Of a stretch of DNA of 34,202 nucleotides, positions 20,867 through 31,198 are shown in pieces. The notes below the pieces were generated by a model. It had not been told where the DNA came from. It was given only the letters and a program-made list of their open reading frames with translations, and did not search any database. Position numbers and translations under genes: made by a program. Where the stretch lies: NCBI GenBank assembly GCA_003427395.1, contig BFEA01000710.1, forward strand, positions 29,224 through 63,425, in the 5' to 3' direction. This DNA comes from Chara braunii. Lineage: Eukaryota; Streptophyta; Charophyceae; Charales; Characeae. Each line of letters begins with the position of its first letter. Position 1 is the stretch's first letter.

Positions 20867-21804
20867 GAGACTGCAAAAGTGTCACGGCACACTGGTCTCC
20901 CACGTTATGACAATGCCACGTTTTTGCCAGCTGCGGTGCACGCATGAGGTGCAGCGGATGGGGAGACAAGGTGAAGGCGGCTCTGTGACCACACGAACAC
21001 ATGCGGACAGTAAGACGCAGCACCACACACAAAGCGAAAACACCCACGCAGCACCACGTACGAAGGCAGTAAGGGTTCCCGCCCCACCGCCGGTTGCGGT
21101 GCAGGAGGCAGGCGGACGCGGGCTGGGTATGACGGTCGAGGGAAAAGAACACAGGAAGGAGCCAAGGTTGGGTTTGGGGTTCGTGGCAATGATGAACTAT
21201 CGTATTACTAACCCGGACTGAGCATAAGTTACCAGACGAATGAAACCCTAGACGGGGGGACCAGATAATAGACCACAACAGGTGTTTTCACATTCGTATA
21301 TATGGATAGCAAAACGACAACCGTGATGATGGAAAAAAAAAAAAAAAATGTGACCGCAAAATTTTTGTTTTTTTTTTTTTCGCCTCAGGTCTTCCGCACG
21401 TGTCTGATAGAGGCAGTCGGCCGGCCAAGCACTAGACCACCCCGACCGTTTCGACGACCGTTGGTGCAATCTGCCGGCGTCCGCCCTCTCGAGCCTGGGT
21501 CCTTTGTTGCGTTGCCAGGAACTTTGGGAGATAGGCTGGACAGGGCGGCTACCTGCCGAAAAACCCGCCCCTAACCCACAAGGAGTAGGGGTTATCGGTA
21601 CCAGGGGGACTAATGGTTTAATAAGACGTATAATTATATCATACACATATTGTATACGCAACTTAGTCCCACTTTTTGTCATTGTTTATGTTTTCCTCAC
21701 ACTTACGCTCTACTTTTATGACTCATTTGAAAAGTTGCAGATTTCTCATCGTTTCTGTTTTTCTTATAATCGTTTTATTTTAGCTTACCGGAAAAGGTAG
21801 CCAT
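20867..21804. other. spacer without recognisable gene
   Basis: Mixed composition with two poly-A/T stretches near 21330-21380. A 156-codon frame overlapping the palindrome and several antisense frames exist, but none shows a domain. A lone AAACCCTAG near 21244 resembles a telomere repeat unit but is not repeated. Confidence 0.4.
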
Positions 21805-21940
21805 AGTGGTTGCTTCATGGTTTTTAGAACGTTCACCACTTCAGGATATGTCATGATTTCGAGATACCTTGAACACATGTCCATAAGCGTTGTCTTCATG
21901 GTCTTCAGGAAGTTCATCACTTCATGATGTTTCATAATTT
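21805..21940. repeat. isolated fragment of the 81-bp satellite
   Basis: About one and a half monomers are recognisable by GTTCACCACTTCAGGA, CCTTGAACACATGTCCATAA and CTTCATGGTCTTCAGG. This lies 5 kb left of the main array, so the family is dispersed as well as tandem. Confidence 0.8.
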
Positions 21941-22520
21941 ATGGTGTCGGGGCAAATACCCTGACAAATGTCAAGGTATTTGCAGGGGGGTTTCAACGTC
22001 GGACGCTGCCCGGCTCATTCGTTGGATTAAAGAACTTGATGAGACTGACATTTGTCAAAAGTTTATTCAGACTTGAGCTATGAATGAAAAACTAAAAGTT
22101 TCCGAACTTTAGTCCAGCCGCTTGTGGCATCTGAAAGTACTGACAGTAACTGGCAGTGTTTCGCTAATAGGAGGTTGTAGAAGCTTACAAACGTGGGAAT
22201 GCTGAAGCTAGACCTATTTACCTAAAATAATGTCGCACGATTTAGGGCCTAAGTAGGCTAAAAAGAGGGATGGTCGGATATAGGGTTGCGGGGCACGGGA
22301 AATAGGCCGCGGGGGATGACATCGAGCCAGGGGGGTTGATAGGCCGATGCCGAGGTCACGCGGCCAATCGACGGGGCAGGACTTGCCAGCAAGCCTATTA
22401 GGCTTCAGGCAGGCAAGATCTGCAAAGCCTAAAGCAGGTGAGGCAGCAGGGCCACAGGCAGGAAGGCAGGCAAGGCCACAGGGAGGCAGGGCCTGCAAGG
22501 CCCCCGGCAGGCGGGGATAG
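21941..22520. other. unassigned stretch with hairpin and GGCAGG-rich block
   Basis: A hairpin pairing GCAAATACC with GGTATTTGC lies near 21953-21982. From about 22405 to 22510 the sequence is G-rich with irregular copies of GGCAGGCAAGGCCACAG. No coding frame is convincing. Confidence 0.35.
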
Positions 22521-22588
22521 CTATTGGGCAAGCTCTTCTTATAGAAGAGTTGCTCCTACCTCTACCGTGGTAGGAGCTAGCCCAATAG
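22521..22588 (+). other. three-way-junction fold
   Basis: The outer stem pairs CTATTGGG (22521-22528) with CCCAATAG (22581-22588). Inside are a hairpin with CTCTTCT/AGAAGAG (22533-22549), extended by CAA/TTG, and a hairpin CTCCTACC/GGTAGGAG (22553-22576). All stems are perfect apart from one bulge. The A-box-like word overlaps the closing strand. Confidence 0.6.
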
Positions 22589-22813
22589 GTGCCGGTACTT
22601 GACTCTCACCCCACTGATAAAGGGATCGAATCTCAATCGTCGTACCATCGGGCTAGCTCCTTTTGGAGCTGGCCGCCAAACAATTAGGCGCGACCAATCT
22701 CGGTCGTGTGATCTTGAGATCACTCGGCCTAAGATCAGTCGTGCGAGATCAGCATGGCCCTGCGCAAGGATGACACGCATAGATCGAAAAAAAAAAAAAA
22801 AAAAAAAAAAAAA
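22521..22813 (+). mobile_element. SINE-like unit: Pol III-type boxes and poly-A tail
   Basis: TAGCCCAATAGG at 22578-22589 matches the A-box pattern of Pol III promoters, and GGATCGAATCT at 22623-22633 differs from a B box by one base; spacing is about 45 bp. The unit ends in 27 A residues (22787-22813). Together these features describe a tRNA-derived SINE. I could not find convincing target duplications, and the left boundary is uncertain. Confidence 0.5.
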
Positions 22814-23166
22814 TTAAAACTACACTACAACCGGCGCGCCAGATGGCGCAACCTGAACTGGCTGGGGCGTTTGGATCCCAAGTGCGTTTGATAGTGCCCG
22901 TTTCACGGGCACTATTTTTTCTTAAGGTAAGTTTATTTTTATTTTTGTTTTTTTTTATGTTTTCAAAATTTTCTAAGATTTTAGGTTTGCTTACATTTTA
23001 GATACTTTTTAGATTTTTGTTTTTTATTTAAAAAAAAAAGAAAAAAAAATGTTGTTCGTAAATTATTAAGGCGGCCGTTCGTTTCTTGCGAACGGGCTGC
23101 CACATCCGTTGGTGGGGGAAATGGATTCGAATGAATCTGTGCTAGAACGTGTGAGCCTACATTACT

Positions 23167-23167
<1 letters not shown>
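22814..23167. other. non-coding stretch with strong hairpins
   Basis: A perfect 11-bp stem, ATAGTGCCCGT/ACGGGCACTAT with a TTC loop (22891-22915), runs straight into T6. It looks like a bacterial terminator, but here it lies in AT-rich eukaryotic DNA. A second stem, CCGTTCG/CGAACGG, is at 23075-23095. No coding frame. Confidence 0.5.
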
Positions 23168-23233
<66 letters not shown>

Positions 23234-23340
23234 AAAAAAAAAAAAAAAAAAAAAAAAAGAGAGAGAGAGAGAGGGAAGNNNNNNNNNNNNNNNNNNNNNN
23301 NNNNNNNNNNNNNAAAAAAAAAAAAAGAGAGAGAGAGAGA
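23168..23340. repeat. (TG)n(AG)n(A)n microsatellite with a 35-N gap
   Basis: TG repeats pass to AG repeats and poly-A. Ns occupy 23279-23313. The sequence on both sides of the gap is the same poly-A plus (GA)n plus GGGAAG motif, so the two contig ends may overlap rather than be separated. Confidence 0.85.
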
Positions 23341-23884
23341 GGGAAGCCCACTAGAGAGTGTCCGTTCGTTTTGGAAACGGACAGCTCTCTTGGGCCGCGC
23401 GCCTGTATCAGGTGCCCATTTTGTAGTAGATATAGGCACACGGTAGGGGAACAGTAGAAGACCCTACTTGAGCTTGACTCTAGTTCGACTGTGTGAAATG
23501 ACCTTGGGGAATGGGAGGCTGCTCGTTTGAAAAACGAGTTGCCCCCCCTTACATAGGAAAACGAAGCGGTAGAAAAAAAAAAGGGAGAGGAAAGAAAAAG
23601 AAAGAAAGAAAAGAAAGAAAGGGAAAGGAAAAGTAACGGCCACGTACGTGGCCGCGGGAGCAAAGTAGATGTAGAACGGAAAAAGAGAAGAGAAAGAAGG
23701 AAAGCAGGGGGGGGGGGGGGGGGGGGGAAACGTAACGGATTTGGTCGCGATATCGGGCCAAATGCAGGGGCAGAAGCATCTGGACCCTGATGAGACAGCC
23801 CGCTAAAAATGGCTTGATATAAGCATTTTAGACTGCGTCTGGCCGCAGGTAAAGGCCAGATGCATTATCAGGGCCTGAAACTTG
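23341..23884. other. hairpin-rich stretch with purine block and G21 run
   Basis: A 14-bp stem with one bulge pairs 23353-23366 with 23376-23390; a shorter one pairs CTCGTTT with AAACGAG (23522-23538). A purine block covers about 23570-23706, and 21 G residues lie at 23707-23727. TCTGGCC/GGCCAGA forms another stem at 23838-23860. No gene is seen. Confidence 0.45.
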
Positions 23885-23991
23885 GTTCCCCTAGGGGAAC
23901 ATCATGGTTTTCAGCCCTTGATCTCGTCTGAGATCAAGGGCCAGGCCCTGATCCGAAATTTTGGCTGGGGGCAAAGTTGTTGCCCTCAGCC
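23885..23991. repeat. three consecutive palindromes upstream of a TATA box
   Basis: GTTCCCCTAGGGGAAC (23885-23900) is a perfect 16-bp palindrome. GCCCTTGATCTC pairs perfectly with GAGATCAAGGGC around GTCT (23914-23941). GGCTGGGGGCAA pairs with TTGCCCTCAGCC with one mismatch (23963-23991). The TATA box at 24002 follows within 11 bp. Confidence 0.75.
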
Positions 23992-24000
23992 CTCGGTTGG

Positions 24001-24010
24001 CTATAAAAGC
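24001..24010 (+). promoter_or_regulatory. TATA box, CTATAAAAGC
   Basis: A strong TATA word follows the palindromes and precedes a CAGCCAGCCAGC run. A transcript would start near 24030-24040. Downstream frames to 24307 are G-rich and show no known domain, so this may be a non-coding or retroelement promoter. Confidence 0.5.
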
Positions 24011-24406
24011 AGTCAACAGCCAGCCAGCCAGCATTCATTTGTGGCTGATGTTGTTGGCATTCCGCTTGAGTGAGTGCTAGTTGCTGGAGGAGAAGCTGCT
24101 GGCTGGAGTACAGAGTGGAGAGAAGGTGGAGAGTGGGGGTCTGCAGTGGGCGAGGGAGTGGAGGCAGCCATAGCCGCCACTTCACTTTGTGAAGCGTTGG
24201 GGAGGTGTTGCGCGGGCATCACAGCGACGGCAACCATTGTTGGAGAGGTGGTGGGAAGGTGCTGTTCGTTCAGAGTGGCGTCGGCAACCATTTTTTGTAA
24301 GATGTAAAGGTTATGCTGCACATGGCAGCTATAATTGAAGAAGTATCGGGGAGATGTTGCGCGGTTTTTGCGACGAAGATAGGTTTTTTGCTGACGTACT
24401 GCGAGG

Positions 24407-24660
24407 GCGCTGCCGAATTTTTTCGGAGGCAACTGTGATTTTTTTGGCAGTGACGTGGGAGCGTTGCCGAATTTTTCAACGACAGCTGTAATTTTTTGGT
24501 AGTGACGTGGAAGCGCTGCCGGATATTGTGGCGGCGGCACAGGGTTTAAAGACGTGTGGTGAGGAAGCGTTGCCGGATTTTGCGACGGCGGTACAGGGTT
24601 TAACAGCGGTGGTGCGAAAGCGCTCCCGGTTTTTCACGGCGGTGGCAGCAATATTTTTGC
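24407..24660 (+). repeat. diverged tandem repeat, about 53-bp period
   Basis: GCGCTGCCGAA and variants recur at 24407, 24461, 24513, 24567 and 24620, spaced 52-54 bp, each followed by a T-run and a GACGTGG-like word. Earlier, weaker units may extend left to about 24180. A TATA-like TATATAAAT (24667-24675) follows directly. Confidence 0.7.
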
Positions 24661-24675
24661 GCTGACTATATAAAT

Positions 24676-27029
24676 TTGTGGCTGGGCATTAGCGCAGGGA
24701 TATTGCTGCTGAAGTGGTAGTGCGTTTTGAAGTGGCGTGAGCGTGGCGCCGCTATGACGTGGTGACATTGGAGGCGAGTGACAACAGCATTGAGACGCTG
24801 TCAAGTTGTTGGGGGTGAATGGGTGTTGAGAGAGTAATGTGGCAGGCGGTCGTCACAAGGGAATGTTGTGGATCACTTTGTTGACGATTTTGTTGCGACG
24901 ACCTTCTCATCTAAGGGCATTTTTATTTTATTAAGGCTCACGGTACATGCGGTTTTGAGTTAGGGCCACTATTATTTTTTTTGTGTGGCGCACAGTGCGA
25001 GCGATATTGTTGTTTGAAACCATCCAATGCTGCGGCGATAACGTGGGACCATTTGGGACCATTTTGGGACAAGGTGGAACTGGGTTTGAGATAGGAACCA
25101 ACATGTTGGTGTGGCTATTGTGAGCGGAAATGATGATGGGAGGCGGCATGGACTTGCGGTTGGTTGGGGAGTATCCTTGATGGTGAAGGTGCAGTGGGGA
25201 CTGCGTTGGGACTGTCAGGGATGTTGGGGTGACGTGGGCTTGGATCATGGGAGTATCCTCTTTGAGGGTTATCTCATTCAAACATCTCAGTGGACCCAAC
25301 CTTGGTGTGAGCAGGCACTTAGAGAAGGCGGTGGACCGTCGTTCAATGAAACGACCACAACTTGTGAAGTGGTGAGCCACGTATTTTCATGTGAGCTGCG
25401 TATTTTCATATTCAACGACGATTATTTTCTTCTTATTGAAATATTACCCGACTTTCTTGAGTGAGCCGGACCAAACTTCACTCAAGGTTAGTTGAATGAC
25501 TCATATTTTCCTTCACACCTGTGTGAACCCACACTTTGCTTGACCTTGTTCATTTTAAATGTTCGAAATAAAAGGTAAGAGAAAGTTGTATTAGTTATGA
25601 ATGTGAATGAAAAAGTCTGACTTGAGCTTGGGATGGTACTATTTTCTTTTGAACTTGTTTTCTTGGCTTGGTATGCAGGTAGGTAGAAGAATGTTTGCAA
25701 AGGAGGTTGATTGTATCTACATTGGATGATGAAAAAGATTACCGTTTTTTACCCTCCACCTACTTGCTTGTCAAAATAAACTTGTTGTTTCGAAAAAGAT
25801 TATTCAGCGTGTGTTGTAGAATGAATTCGATTGAAATAGAGCAGATAATGTCTAATGGATTTCGTTTTCATTATTTATTTATTTATTTATTTTTATTTTT
25901 TTTCAAGTTACCCTCAACTTAGGAGAAATGAGAATAACGGAAAGCTACCTGCGGTGAACACATAGTTTTTTTCAAGGAAGCATCTGAGACGGGGCTTCGT
26001 TGCTTCAGGAGCCGGTCTTGTTATCGACCCAGAGTGGATCGTTCCACGGGGGAGTATTTTGTCGATTCGATGGAGACGGTCCGACTTCTGAGATCCGAGT
26101 ATTGTGCTCGGACGAGAAGGAGTACCCCAGACCACTTCCTAGAGGGAGAGGCGTGCAACACTTTAAGCAATACACCTGATCAAGAATCATCCGCAAAACA
26201 ACTTGTCATTCAAAAAGATTGAAAGTGTATGAGACATGTATGTGTGTCGAATCTTAGGTCAACAGTAGGATGGAATGAATAACTTTGGCAGCACGTATTA
26301 TCAAGCCAAAACTAAGGCAATCGGCTACCTTGTCGGCTATTGTCGGTAGCCAACTCCTTATTGGCAGTTGTATGACTGTTTTGTGGATTTCAACCCAGGG
26401 TAGTCGGATTTCATTTTGATCTTGTGATATTGGATGTATCAGATGAAGATTTTGATTCTCTCAGTTATCATTTCAGATTGGATATGTTCCTGTCGATTAC
26501 GATCGATTTCTTTTGATATAATTATGTGTGGTTGTTGTAACTTTCGCTTGACTATGTGTAAAAGGGAGTAGGATTAATGTTGGGTTTCAAACTTGGTTGA
26601 GACCGTTCTAGTCGATCGACGTTTGCTCCGTATCTAGGAAGTTAGCGCCCTAGGAACGGACGGCGTTCGGGTCCACTCGGCGTTGACCAAGCGTATCTAT
26701 ACTACGGCGAACGAGCAAACGCCCTCGACTGATCTACCTCTCCGATTGCATTTAAATGCTTTCGCATGCGAGTCAGTTGTCCGATAGGGGTAGTGACAGC
26801 CCCTTAGGGAAGAGAGTTTATGCCCCACTGGAACCTATCCTGTCGTAGGGGACCGCGAGATGTATAGATGGCGCACCCGGCTAGACCGGCGAAGGAGCGA
26901 CGTGACCTCGCCCGTCTCCGCGGCTCGCGGGATTATTTTACGTCGGTCCCAAGTTGTCTCATAGTTTGCTTATGTTTTGTTTAACTCCTGCGTGACATGG
27001 TCGGGACGCAAAGGCGGGAGTCGATGCGC
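24676..27029. other. long stretch without recognised genes
   Basis: Several frames of 60-150 codons exist (for example 25111-25464 + and 24931-25380 -), overlapping each other antisense, with no domain and no good start context. A TTTA-repeat lies near 25871-25895. From about 26577 to 26950 the sequence becomes more GC-rich and complex, but I could not match it to rRNA or to a known LTR. Confidence 0.4.
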
Positions 27030-28764
27030 TCAACAACGGGTAGCTTGAACAGATGATCATAAGGGTTGCTTTCATGGTCTTCGGCACATTCATCACTTTA
27101 GGACGTTTCATGATTTTCAGGTAGCTTAAGCAAATTGTCATAAAGGTTGCTTTCACGGTCTTCGAGACGTTCATCACTACAGGACGTTTCATGATTTTCA
27201 GGCAACTTGAACATTGTCTTCGAGACGTTCACAACTTCAAGATGCTTCTTGATTTTCGAACAGTTTCAAAAAATTGTCATAAGGGTTTCTTTCATGTTGT
27301 TCGGGGCGTTCATCACTTCAGGAAACTTCATGATTTTCATTCAGCTTCAACATATAACTATTAAGGTTGTTTTCATACTTTTCGGGACGTTCATCAATAA
27401 AGGATGCTTCGTGACTTTAAGCAGCTTCAACAGATGACATTGTCCATAAGAGTTGATTTTATAGTTTTTTTGACATTCTTCCCTTCATGATGCTTCATGA
27501 TTTTTTTGTCGCTTTAACAGTTAACCATAAGAGTTGCTTTCATTATCCTCGGGATGTTCATGCCCACTAGATGTTTTTTTATTTTCGGTTCGCTTCATCA
27601 GATAATCATATGGGTTGCTTTTATATTTTTCGATATATTCATCAGTTCGAAATCACTTTGAGATGCTTTATGATTTTCACTTAGATTCAACAAATGACCA
27701 TAAGGGTTGCTTTCATTGTCTTCGGGGCGTTCATCACTTAGGCACGCTTCTTGATTTTTTTGTCCTTTCAACAAATGACCATAAGGGTTGCTCACATGGT
27801 TTTCGGAGGTTCATCACTTCAGAATGTGTTATGATTTTCAGGTTGATTGAACAGATGACCATATGGGTTGCTGTGAAGTCTTCATGGCGTTCATCACCTC
27901 ATGATGCTTCACGATTTTTGGGTCTCTTAAATAAATATCGACAAGGGTTGCTTTCATATTCTTCGGGATGTTCATCACTTTGGGATGCTTCATGATTCAT
28001 GGGTAGCTTGAACAGATGGTCAAAAGGGTTGCTTTCACGGTCTTCGGAACGTTCATCACTTCGGGATGCTTCATCATTTCCAGATAACTTGAATAGATGG
28101 TCATAAGAGCTGCTTTTATGGTCTTCAGGACGTTCATCATCTTCGAATGCTTCATGATTTTCGGTTACGCTAAACAAATAGTCATAAAAGTGATTTTCAA
28201 GGTCTTCGGAAGGTTTATCACTTCGAGATGTTTCATGGTATTCGAGTAGCGGNAACAAATNGTCATAAGGGTTGCCTTTATTGTCTTGGGGATATTCATC
28301 ACTTCGGGATGCTTCATCATTTTCGNGTAGCTCGAACAAATGGTCATAAGAGTTGCTAAGATTGTTTTCGGGGCGTTTATCACTTCGGGATGCTTCATGA
28401 TTTTCGGNTAGNTTGAACAGATGACCACAAGGGTTAGTTTCATGGTTTTCAATACATTCATCACTTCGGGATGCTTCATGATTTTCGTTTAGTTTAAACT
28501 GATGACCATAATTGTTGCTTTCATGGTCTTCAAGGCGTTCACGACTTCAAGATGCTTCATGATTTTTTAGGCGCTCCAGCACATGACCATAAGAGTTCAT
28601 TGTCTTCGGGATGCTTCATGATTTTCGGGTAGCTTGAACAGATGGCCATAACGGTTTCCTTCAAGATCTTCTCGAAGTTATCACTTCGGGATGCTTGAAG
28701 TTCATGATTTTCGGGTAGCTTGAACAGATGGTCATAAGGGTTGTATTCATGATCTTCGGAATGT
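27030..28764. repeat. 81-bp satellite array, block 1
   Basis: The monomer runs from TCATGATTTTCGGGTAGCTT through GAACAGATGGTCATAAGGGT and TGCTTTCATGGTCTTCGGGA to CGTTCATCACTTCGGGATGC plus one T: 81 bp. About 20 diverged copies lie in one orientation, some truncated. Single Ns at 28253, 28261, 28326, 28408 and 28412 suggest collapsed reads. Because 81 is a multiple of 3 and the monomer lacks stops in two minus-strand frames, long repetitive open frames appear; they are not supported as genes. Confidence 0.93.
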
Positions 28765-29236
28765 GAGAGGAGGTTAACAACAATCGTATTTTTCATCACC
28801 ACTTTATGACACCCTTCACCACTTCAGGATGCAGCCTGCCTAAACAGGTGGTTTTCGGAGTCTTCGGAACTTTCACCACTTGAGGATCATTCGGGTCTGA
28901 AAATCCTAAATGGTCCTGAAGTGGTGAAAGTTTCGAAGACCCTGAAAATTATCTGTTTAGGCAGGCTGCAACCTCAAGTGGTGAAGGGTGGTTTTCATGG
29001 TCTTCGGACCTTTCACCACTTCAGGACTATTCAGAATTTTCAGACTTCCCAAAACTCTCACTTGACCATTCTAGGACACTCTTCACCACTTCAGGATGCA
29101 GCCTGCCTAAACAGGTGGTTTTCAAGATCTTCGGACCTTTCACCACTTCATGACCATTCAGAATTTTCAGACTGCCCAAAAATCTCACTTCATAATTTTC
29201 ATTCCTGAATTTTCAGCTATCCGATAACCTCTTGTG
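28765..29236 (-). mobile_element. 472-bp nonautonomous element, copy 2, inside the satellite
   Basis: This is an inverted copy of 13444-13915 with the same length. On the - strand it starts CACAAGAGGTTATCGGATAG and ends with the complement of GAGAGGAGGTTAAC. CGGAATGT (28757-28764) and CGAAATGT (29237-29244) flank it, an 8-bp target duplication with one change. Satellite monomers resume in register on the right, so the element inserted after the array formed. Confidence 0.85.
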
Positions 29237-30800
29237 CGAAATGTTCATCACTTCTGGATGTTTCATGATTTTCGGGTAACTTGAACAGATGACTATAATA
29301 GTTGTTTTTATAGTTTTTCGATCTGAAGTGATGAACTTTTCGAAGACCATGAAAAGAATTTTTGTGGTCATTTATTAAAGCTACCATAAAATCATGAAAC
29401 GTCCTGAAGTGATAACCGTCCAGAAGACCATGAAAAGAACATTTATGACTGTTTGTTTGAGTTAGCAAAAGAATCATGAAACATCTCGAATTGATGAAAG
29501 TTCGAACGACCATGAAAGCAACCTTTGTGGCCATCTTTTCAAGCTATTCGAAAATTTTGAAGCACCCCGAAGTGATGAATTTACCGAAGGTCATTTTTTG
29601 GTAGTCTAAAGAGATGACCATAACGGTTGTTTTCATGGTCTTCGGGGCATTCACGACTTTCAGAATGCTTCATGATTTTTTGGTAGCCTCAATACCTGAC
29701 CATAAGAGTTCATTGTCTTCAGGATGTTTATCACTTGAGGAAACTTCATGATTTCTGGGTAGATTGAACATGTGGTCATAACGTTTTTTTTCATGGTCTT
29801 CTCGAAATTATCACTTCGGATTGGCTCAAAATTTTCAAGTTCCTTGAACAGATGGCCATAAGGGTTGCCTTCATGGTCTTTGGAACGTTCATCACTTCTG
29901 GATGTTCCATGATTTTCGGGTAGCTTGAACGGATGGTCATAATAGTTGCTTTCATGGTTTTTCGGCCAAAAGTGATAAACGTTTCGAAGACCATGAAAGG
30001 AACTCTTATGGTTATTTATTACAACTACATGAAAATCATGAAGCATCTTGGAGCGATAATAGTCCCGAAGACCATGAAAGCAACCTTTATGGTTATCTGT
30101 TTGAGTTAGCAAAAAATCATGAAACATCTTGAAGTGATGAACGTCCTAAAGACCATGAAAGTAACCTTTGTGATCATTTTTTCAAACTATTCAAAAGTCA
30201 TGAAGCATCCCGAAGTGATAAATGTACCGAAGACCATGAAAGCAACCCTTATGTTCATGTGTTCAATCTACTCGAAAAGCATGAAGCATCCCGAACTCAT
30301 GAACGTTCTGAATATCATGAAAGCAACCCTCGTGGTCATGATTTTCGGGTAGCTTGAACAGATGGTCATAATAGTTGCTTTCATGGTTTTTCGGTCAAAA
30401 GTGATAAACGTTTCGAAGACCATGAAAGGAACCCTTATGGTTATTTATTACAACTACATGAAAATCATGAAGCATCTTTGAGTGATAATAGTCCCCAAGA
30501 CCATGAAAACAACCTTTATGGTTATCTGTTTGAGTAAACAAAAAATCATGAAACATCTCGAAGTGATGAACGTCCTAAAGACCATGAAAGTAACCTTTGT
30601 GATCATTTTTTCAAACTATTCAAAAGTCATAAAGCATCCCGAAGTGATAAACGTACCGAAGACCATGAAAGAAACTCTTATGTTCATGTGTTCAATCTGC
30701 TCGAAAAGCATGAAGCATCCCGAAGTGATGAACGATCCGAATATCATGAAAGCAACCCTCGTGGTCATTTGTTCAAACTATCCGAAAATCATGAAACATT
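29237..30800. repeat. 81-bp satellite, block 2, with repeated inversions
   Basis: Monomer orientation switches near 29326, 29600, 29971, 30336 and 30398. Inverted monomers are recognised by CCGAAGACCATGAAAGCAAC. Within the block a 429-bp higher-order unit is duplicated: 29911-30339 and 30340-30768. Confidence 0.88.
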
Positions 30801-31198
30801 AAAAAAAAAACGAATATTCTGATAATTAAGTACCTTTCCCGACCCATTGAGACTGCCTAACCTTAACAAGAGCAATGACTGTTTCGTCGGAATTTCACAG
30901 TTTATCAGAGGCCTGATACTCACGGGTAACCTCCTCACACCGCAAATCCTCCGCAAGTCATGTCGACACTCAAGACTCAATTGTGATGCGGCATCATCCT
31001 CTACCACACAGCTTCACGATCCAAAGTCCCTCAACAAGCAGGGGAAATTGATAATTAAATACCTTTCCCGACCCATTGAGACTGTCTAACCCAAACAAGA
31101 GCAATGAGTGTTTCGCCGTAATTTCATTGGCTCATCAGAGGTCTGACACTCGCAGGTAACCTCCTCACACCGCAAATCCTCTGCAAGTCACCATGTTG
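30801..31198 (+). repeat. non-satellite island with about 150-bp direct repeats
   Basis: The repeats at 30819-30969 and 31048-31198 share GATAATTAA, TACCTTTCCCGACCCATTGA and ACCTCCTCACACCGCAAATC. A 78-bp sequence lies between them. The 229-bp period is unrelated to the surrounding 81-bp satellite. No function is visible. Confidence 0.8.

Noticed and set aside
20563-20892. Nearly identical proteins on opposite strands
   Set aside because: A direct result of the palindrome; not two genes.
21241-21252. Telomere repeat (AAACCCTAG near 21244)
   Set aside because: A single unit without tandem copies.
26577-26990. Possible rRNA fragment
   Set aside because: The GC-rich, structured look suggested rRNA, but I could not match any conserved rRNA segment.
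21944-26990. LTR retrotransposon spanning the hairpin and TATA region
   Set aside because: No matching pair of terminal repeats, no primer-binding site and no pol domains could be found.
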